Assembly (NCBI GenBank): GCA_903852325.1
Contig: CAINQO010000074.1
Location: 1-59,913, forward strand
Length of the DNA: 59,913 nucleotides
Reading direction: 5' to 3'
Source: Candidatus Omnitrophota bacterium
GTDB lineage: Bacteria > Omnitrophota > Gorgyraeia > Gygaellales > Profunditerraquicolaceae
This document shows, in pieces, positions 58,025 to 59,913 of the stretch. Below the pieces are notes generated by a model. That model saw nothing but the letters and a program-made list of their open reading frames with translations, ran no database searches and was not told the origin of the DNA. Position numbers and translations under genes: made by a program. The stretch's first letter is position 1. The number at the start of each line of letters is the position of its first letter.

Positions 58025-58832
58025 TTTGCGCAAGCCTGTTGTCGCCGGGCAATTTTATCCGGCAGGGGAAAGTGAACTTAGGGGGCTGATCGCTTCTCTG
58101 GCGGATAAACCCGCGCAAAAAAGCGACTGTCTGGGGTGTATCCTGCCTCATGCCGGTTATGTTTATTCCGGCCGGGTCGCCGCGTCTACGGTTTCCGGGA
58201 TGAAGATCAGGGATAGCGTGGTCCTTTTAGGTCCTAACCATACCGGCCACGGCGCTGCTTTTAGTATTATGCCTAAAGGTTCCTGGCAGACCCCTTTAGG
58301 CAACGTAGAAATAAACAGCTCCCTGGCGGGTTTATTTTTGGATAAATCCCCGGAGCTGGAGGCCGACACCCTGGCCCATGCCCAGGAGCATTCGCTGGAA
58401 GTAGAGTTGCCCCTGCTGCAGTATTTCAAAATTGATTTTAAGATCGTGCCCATTGCGGTGATGACTGAGGACCTGGCGCGCCTGGAAAAAGTGGCGCAGG
58501 ACCTGGCCGCGGTGATCACGGAAAACAATTTACAGAACTCGGTGACCTTCATCGCCAGTTCCGACCTGACGCATTATGAACCGTTAGCCAGCGCCAAAAT
58601 TAAAGACGCGCTGGCGATCGAGGCGATCCTGGATTTAGACGGGCAAAAACTGAAAAACCGGGTCCAGGAATCCGGGATCTCCATGTGCGGATTCGCTCCC
58701 ATTGCGATTTTGCTAAAAGTGGCTAAATTACTGGGGGCAAAAAAAGGGAAATTAGTGAAATATCAAACCAGCGGCGATGCCAGCGGCGATAATGAAAGCG
58801 TCGTGGGTTACGCCGGAATTACAATCAATTAA
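58011..58832 (+). CDS. amrB: AmmeMemoRadiSam system protein B (MEMO1 family)
   Basis: RKPVVAGQFYPAGESEL, PHAGYVYSGRVAA, LLGPNHTGHG, FIASSDLTHYEP. Confidence 0.92.
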   Translation: MASINLRKPVVAGQFYPAGESELRGLIASLADKPAQKSDCLGCILPHAGYVYSGRVAASTVSGMKIRDSVVLLGPNHTGHGAAFSIMPKGSWQTPLGNVEINSSLAGLFLDKSPELEADTLAHAQEHSLEVELPLLQYFKIDFKIVPIAVMTEDLARLEKVAQDLAAVITENNLQNSVTFIASSDLTHYEPLASAKIKDALAIEAILDLDGQKLKNRVQESGISMCGFAPIAILLKVAKLLGAKKGKLVKYQTSGDASGDNESVVGYAGITIN

Positions 58833-58836
58833 ACCA

Positions 58837-59253
58837 ATGGATGAATTAAATAAACCTGACGGCGACGGCCTGCCTTCCGGAAGTCCTAAAAATGACGGCG
58901 GCGACCCGGTGAACGAGCATATCCGCAAAAAAGTGGATGAAAGCTGGAAGCAGAATGTGGAAAAAGAAAAACAGGAGCAGAAGGCTCCCGGTGAATTTGT
59001 GCCTCCGGAACCGGATTTTAAATTTTTTATCACCACCCTTACCCTACAGGCTTCTATCGCCCTTGGGCACATGGCTAATCCGTCTACCGGTAAGACCGAA
59101 GAAGACCCGGTGCAAGCCAAATTCATTATCGATACCCTGGGGATGCTGAAGGAGAAGACCAGGGGCAACCTTAATGAAGAAGAGGAGCAGCTTTTGGAGC
59201 ACCTGTTGTATGAATTAAGGGTGGCTTATCTGGCCAAAGAGGAAAAAAAATAA
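58837..59253 (+). CDS. DUF1844-like protein
   Basis: FFITTLTLQASIALGHMANPSTGKTEEDPVQAKFIIDTLGMLKEKTRGNLNEEEEQLLEHLLYELRVAYL. Confidence 0.8.
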   Translation: MDELNKPDGDGLPSGSPKNDGGDPVNEHIRKKVDESWKQNVEKEKQEQKAPGEFVPPEPDFKFFITTLTLQASIALGHMANPSTGKTEEDPVQAKFIIDTLGMLKEKTRGNLNEEEEQLLEHLLYELRVAYLAKEEKK

Positions 59254-59254
59254 A

Positions 59255-59407
59255 ATGATCGACAAGGAACTACTGGAGATTCTGGCTTGTCCTGCCTGTA
59301 AAGCCGACGTGGAACTGGCCGGGAATAAAATTGTCTGCAAGAAGTGCGGGAAGAAATATCCTATCCGGCAGGGGATCCCGGTCATGCTGATTGACGAGGC
59401 GGAATGA
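59255..59407 (+). CDS. Trm112 family protein
   Basis: My translation: [50 protein letters not shown]; below ORF-track cutoff. Confidence 0.88.
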   Translation: MIDKELLEILACPACKADVELAGNKIVCKKCGKKYPIRQGIPVMLIDEAE

Positions 59408-59841
59408 GAAAGATATTAGTGATCCATGGGCCGAATTTAAACCTTTTGGGTACCCGGGAGCCGGGGATTTACGGCCGGATTACCCTGGAGAAGATCAACC
59501 GGATGCTTAAAGAGTTGGCCCGGAAAAATAAAGCCAGCCTGACCATCAGGCAGTCCAACCATGAGGGCCAGATCGTCGATTTGATCGGCGAAGCGAAAAA
59601 GAAAAAATATCAGGGGATCCTGATCAATCCGGCTGCCTATACTCACACCAGCGTAGCGGTGCGCGATGCCGTAGCTGCCTGCGGATTAAATGTCGTGGAA
59701 GTACATCTTTCCAATATTTATTCCCGCGAAGAATTCAGGCATAAATCATTGATCACTCCTGTGGCCAGCGGCACGGTTCTGGGGTTTGGGGCAAAAAGCT
59801 ACACTTTGGGCTTGTCCGCACTTCTGGATCTAATCCCGTAA
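59404..59841 (+). CDS. aroQ: 3-dehydroquinate dehydratase type II
   Basis: [71 protein letters not shown]. Confidence 0.95.
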   Translation: MRKILVIHGPNLNLLGTREPGIYGRITLEKINRMLKELARKNKASLTIRQSNHEGQIVDLIGEAKKKKYQGILINPAAYTHTSVAVRDAVAACGLNVVEVHLSNIYSREEFRHKSLITPVASGTVLGFGAKSYTLGLSALLDLIP

Positions 59842-59859
59842 AAAGTTAAACTGATAACG

Positions 59860-59913
59860 ATGAATTCCAGGTTAAAAAGCATACAAAAAGTATTAAAAGA
59901 AAGGGGCCTGGAC
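59860..59913 (+). CDS. 5' end of a CDS running off the window; possibly Xaa-Pro aminopeptidase
   Basis: ATG AAT TCC AGG... = MNSRLKSIQKVLKERGLD; product guess from aroQ-pepP adjacency only. Confidence 0.4.
   Translation, partial: MNSRLKSIQKVLKERGLD

Noticed and set aside
1-59913. CRISPR arrays, phage genes, transposases, toxin-antitoxin or defence systems
   Set aside because: No spaced direct-repeat array and no matching protein signatures were seen; the window is mostly core housekeeping genes.

Overview
The window reads as one chromosomal contig dominated by an almost continuous + strand gene set: end of secDF, a shortened mfd, surA-like, pdxA, ksgA, tRNA-Thr, rpmG, tRNA-Trp, secE-nusG-rplKAJL-rpoBC, rpsLG-fusA-tuf, the S10/spc/alpha ribosomal superoperon through rplQ, then an aminotransferase, a LeuCD/IDH/MDH/E3 central-carbon cluster interrupted by a pilT-like ATPase, an HD-GYP protein, envelope-lipid genes, a cobalamin salvage/uptake locus with two different cobalamin riboswitches and a BtuB/TonB pair, and housekeeping genes (rpsU, MEMO-like, DUF1844-like, Trm112-like, aroQ). 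Gene order and protein style fit the PVC/Omnitrophota area, but that is inference without a search. No CRISPR array, transposase, integrase or rRNA was seen. The most interesting signal is a roughly 47-nt two-hairpin element: a 6-7 bp stem, 11-nt loop near TTAAAGGTATT, 2-nt linker, 5-6 bp hairpin with 4-nt loop, then (A)GGAG/AGGAT. It occurs upstream of rpsG, rplP and rpsK, and a fourth time inside the btuF-side cobalamin riboswitch. Its stems differ in sequence between copies while keeping pairing. Other candidates are a minimal Mfd without the UvrA-binding and C-terminal domains, an orphan lipoyl-domain protein next to lpd, pilT coupled to leuD, a low-GC codon-usage patch inside fusA, and a 123-nt imperfect inverted repeat upstream of rpsU.
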